Origin: Elusimicrobiota bacterium
GTDB taxonomy: Bacteria; Elusimicrobiota; Elusimicrobia; UBA1565; JACRDR01
Length of the DNA stretch: 6,141 bases
Assembly (NCBI GenBank): GCA_016207585.1
Contig: JACQPI010000230.1
Span: forward strand, 1-6,141
Reading direction: 5' to 3'
In this document: one piece after another, positions 5,189 through 6,141 of the stretch
Layout: every line of letters begins with the position of its first letter
How positions within the stretch are numbered: position 1 is the stretch's first letter
The notes under the pieces: model-generated
Databases searched by the model: none
The model's input: only the letters and a program-made list of their open reading frames with translations
What the model was told of the DNA's origin: nothing
Made by a program: the position numbers and the translations under genes

Positions 5189-5653
5189 ATGCAACAACTA
5201 TTCACTCCTGATTTCGGCTTGATGATTTGGACCGTGGTGACGTTCCTGCTTTTGGTCCTCATCCTGGGCCGCTACGGCTGGCGGCCTCTCATCGACGCGA
5301 TCGAGGCGCGGGAGCGGACGCTGCGCGAGGAGCGCGAGGCGGCCGAGAAGGCCCGCTTGGAGGCCCAGCGCATCGAGGCCGAGCTCAAGGCCGGGCTGGC
5401 CGCCATCGACGCCAAGGCGCAGCAGGTCATGGCGAGGGCGGCCCAGGAGGCCGAGGCGCTGCGCCAGAAGCACACCGCGCAGGCCCAGGCCGATGCGAAG
5501 CGGCTGCTCGACAAGGCGCGCGCGGAGCTGGAGGAGGAAAAGCGCCGGCTCGTCGTGGAGCTTCGAAGCGAGGTCGGCCGGCTCGCGATCGCGGCGACCG
5601 AGAAAATCGTGCGCAAGACGGTCGACGAGGGCGTGCAGAAGGGGGCCTTGTAG
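5189..5653 (+). CDS. atpF: F0F1 ATP synthase subunit b, interrupted by an amber codon
   Basis: Peripheral stalk subunit b, one N-terminal helix and a long cytoplasmic coiled coil that reaches F1 and binds delta. The membrane helix is about residues 9-28, followed by RYGWRPLIDAIEAR (28-41), typical of the family. Residues 40-135 are a charged, Ala-rich coiled coil. The end, ATEKIVRKTVDEGV (136-149), matches the conserved AEKI...DE region. The frame stops at TAG 5651-5653 after 154 codons. Beyond it, 13 more codons (5654-5692) encode FFKDLDK-like sequence, which resembles the usual last helix of b, and end at TGA 5693-5695, overlapping atpH. The original gene was probably 168 codons. The TAG may be a mutation, a readthrough site or a base-call error. 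The start ATG at 5189 has GGAG at 5176-5179. Confidence 0.93.
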   Translation: MQQLFTPDFGLMIWTVVTFLLLVLILGRYGWRPLIDAIEARERTLREEREAAEKARLEAQRIEAELKAGLAAIDAKAQQVMARAAQEAEALRQKHTAQAQADAKRLLDKARAELEEEKRRLVVELRSEVGRLAIAATEKIVRKTVDEGVQKGAL

Positions 5654-5694
5654 CAGTTTTTCAAGGACCTCGACAAGGCGGAGAGGAAAAACTG
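5654..5694 (+). promoter_or_regulatory. Perfect 9-bp inverted repeat between the atpF TAG and atpH
   Basis: CAGTTTTTC (5654-5662) begins immediately after the amber codon. Its exact complement GAAAAACTG (5686-5694) ends immediately before the atpH ATG. The 23-base loop holds the atpH ribosome site (GGAG 5680-5683). As an RNA hairpin it could slow ribosomes at the TAG, or tie atpH initiation to translation of atpF. The same bases also read as the atpF extension, with G or C in 11 of 13 third positions. Confidence 0.6.
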
Positions 5695-6141
5695 ATGCAG
5701 GCCTCGGACCGTCTCCTCGCCCGCCGCTACGCGCGGGCTCTTTTCGATGCGGCGATCGACCACCGCGAGGAGGAGCGCGTCGGCCGGGATCTGCCGGAGA
5801 TTTGCCGGGTGGTGCAGCAGAATATTGCGATCTTTCAAAACCCGGTCCTCGGGGCCCTCCGCCAGCAGGCGCACCTCAAGAAGCTCTTGGGCCCCGAGAC
5901 GACGCGCCGGACGCAGCGGTTTTTGGAGGTGCTGGCCGAGAAGAAACGTCTGGCGCTCCTGCCGGCGGCGGTCGTCGAGTACGGCAGGCTCCTCGACGAG
6001 AAACGGTCGGTCGCGCGCGCGCGGGTGCGCTCGGCGGCGGCGCTGTCGCCGCAGGAGGAGGGCGCTCTGAGGCAGCGGCTCGAGCGCCTTACCGGCAAGA
6101 AGATCGAGATGGACGTGAAGGTGGACGGAGAACTTTTAGGC
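5695..6141 (+). CDS. atpH: F0F1 ATP synthase subunit delta (partial, cut by window edge)
   Basis: The delta/OSCP subunit, which joins the b stalk to the top of F1. 149 codons are present without a stop; family members are about 180 residues, so roughly 30 are missing. The N-terminal helical domain begins with LLARRYARALFDAA (7-20), the typical delta opening. KKRLALLP (83-90) precedes the inter-domain helix. The C-terminal domain has the family pattern: VRSAAALSPQEEGAL (111-125) then TGKKIEMDVKVDGELLG (133-149), which normally continues with a second Gly. The start is the ATG at 5695, with GGAG at 5680-5683. It shares one base with the TGA that ends the atpF extension (TGATG). The alpha, gamma, beta and epsilon genes are expected to the right. 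Confidence 0.95.
   Translation, partial: MQASDRLLARRYARALFDAAIDHREEERVGRDLPEICRVVQQNIAIFQNPVLGALRQQAHLKKLLGPETTRRTQRFLEVLAEKKRLALLPAAVVEYGRLLDEKRSVARARVRSAAALSPQEEGALRQRLERLTGKKIEMDVKVDGELLG

Overview
This is a GC-rich bacterial chromosome segment. All convincing genes are on the + strand. It contains a two-gene housekeeping unit (an RlmI-type rRNA methyltransferase and a divergent MurC/Mpl-like ligase), a 414-bp AT-richer intergenic region, and the first six genes of an F-type ATP synthase operon (atpZ-atpI-atpB-atpE-atpF-atpH). The operon runs off the right edge inside atpH. No mobile element, tRNA, rRNA or CRISPR array is visible. The phylum cannot be fixed from this sequence. An Elusimicrobiota-like or similar Gram-negative lineage is only an impression.

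Left part (1-384): no convincing gene, base composition less GC-rich than the genes, and a probable promoter whose -10 box lies so close to the rlmI GTG that the mRNA is predicted to be leaderless. The two genes at 385-3032 are coupled through a TGATG stop/start overlap. The ligase keeps the Mur-ligase ATP-binding and hinge architecture. It has lost the histidines usual at three MurC/Mpl motif positions, so its substrate is uncertain.

Middle part (3033-3446): the most unusual non-coding stretch. It holds a hairpin over the ligase stop codon, three copies of a 21-nt imperfectly palindromic element (16-nt dyad plus a conserved KATTY tail), and a tight cluster of three DnaA-box-like 9-mers lying exactly between copies 1 and 2. 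An AT-rich tract, an inverted repeat and a good sigma70-like promoter for the atp operon follow.

Right part (3447-6141): AtpZ and AtpI are small membrane accessory proteins. Subunits a and c have the conserved Arg and Glu of the rotary ion path, and the c subunit lacks the Na+-ligand signature, so a proton-driven enzyme is inferred. Subunits b and delta form the peripheral stalk. atpE has by far the strongest Shine-Dalgarno sequence and is followed by repeated GC hairpins, as expected for the subunit made in greatest number. The atpF frame is cut by a TAG at 5651-5653. The same frame continues for 13 more codons of plausible b-subunit C-terminus and ends in a TGATG overlap with atpH. A perfect 9-bp inverted repeat fills exactly the interval between the TAG and the atpH ATG. 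This amber codon is the observation I would check first.
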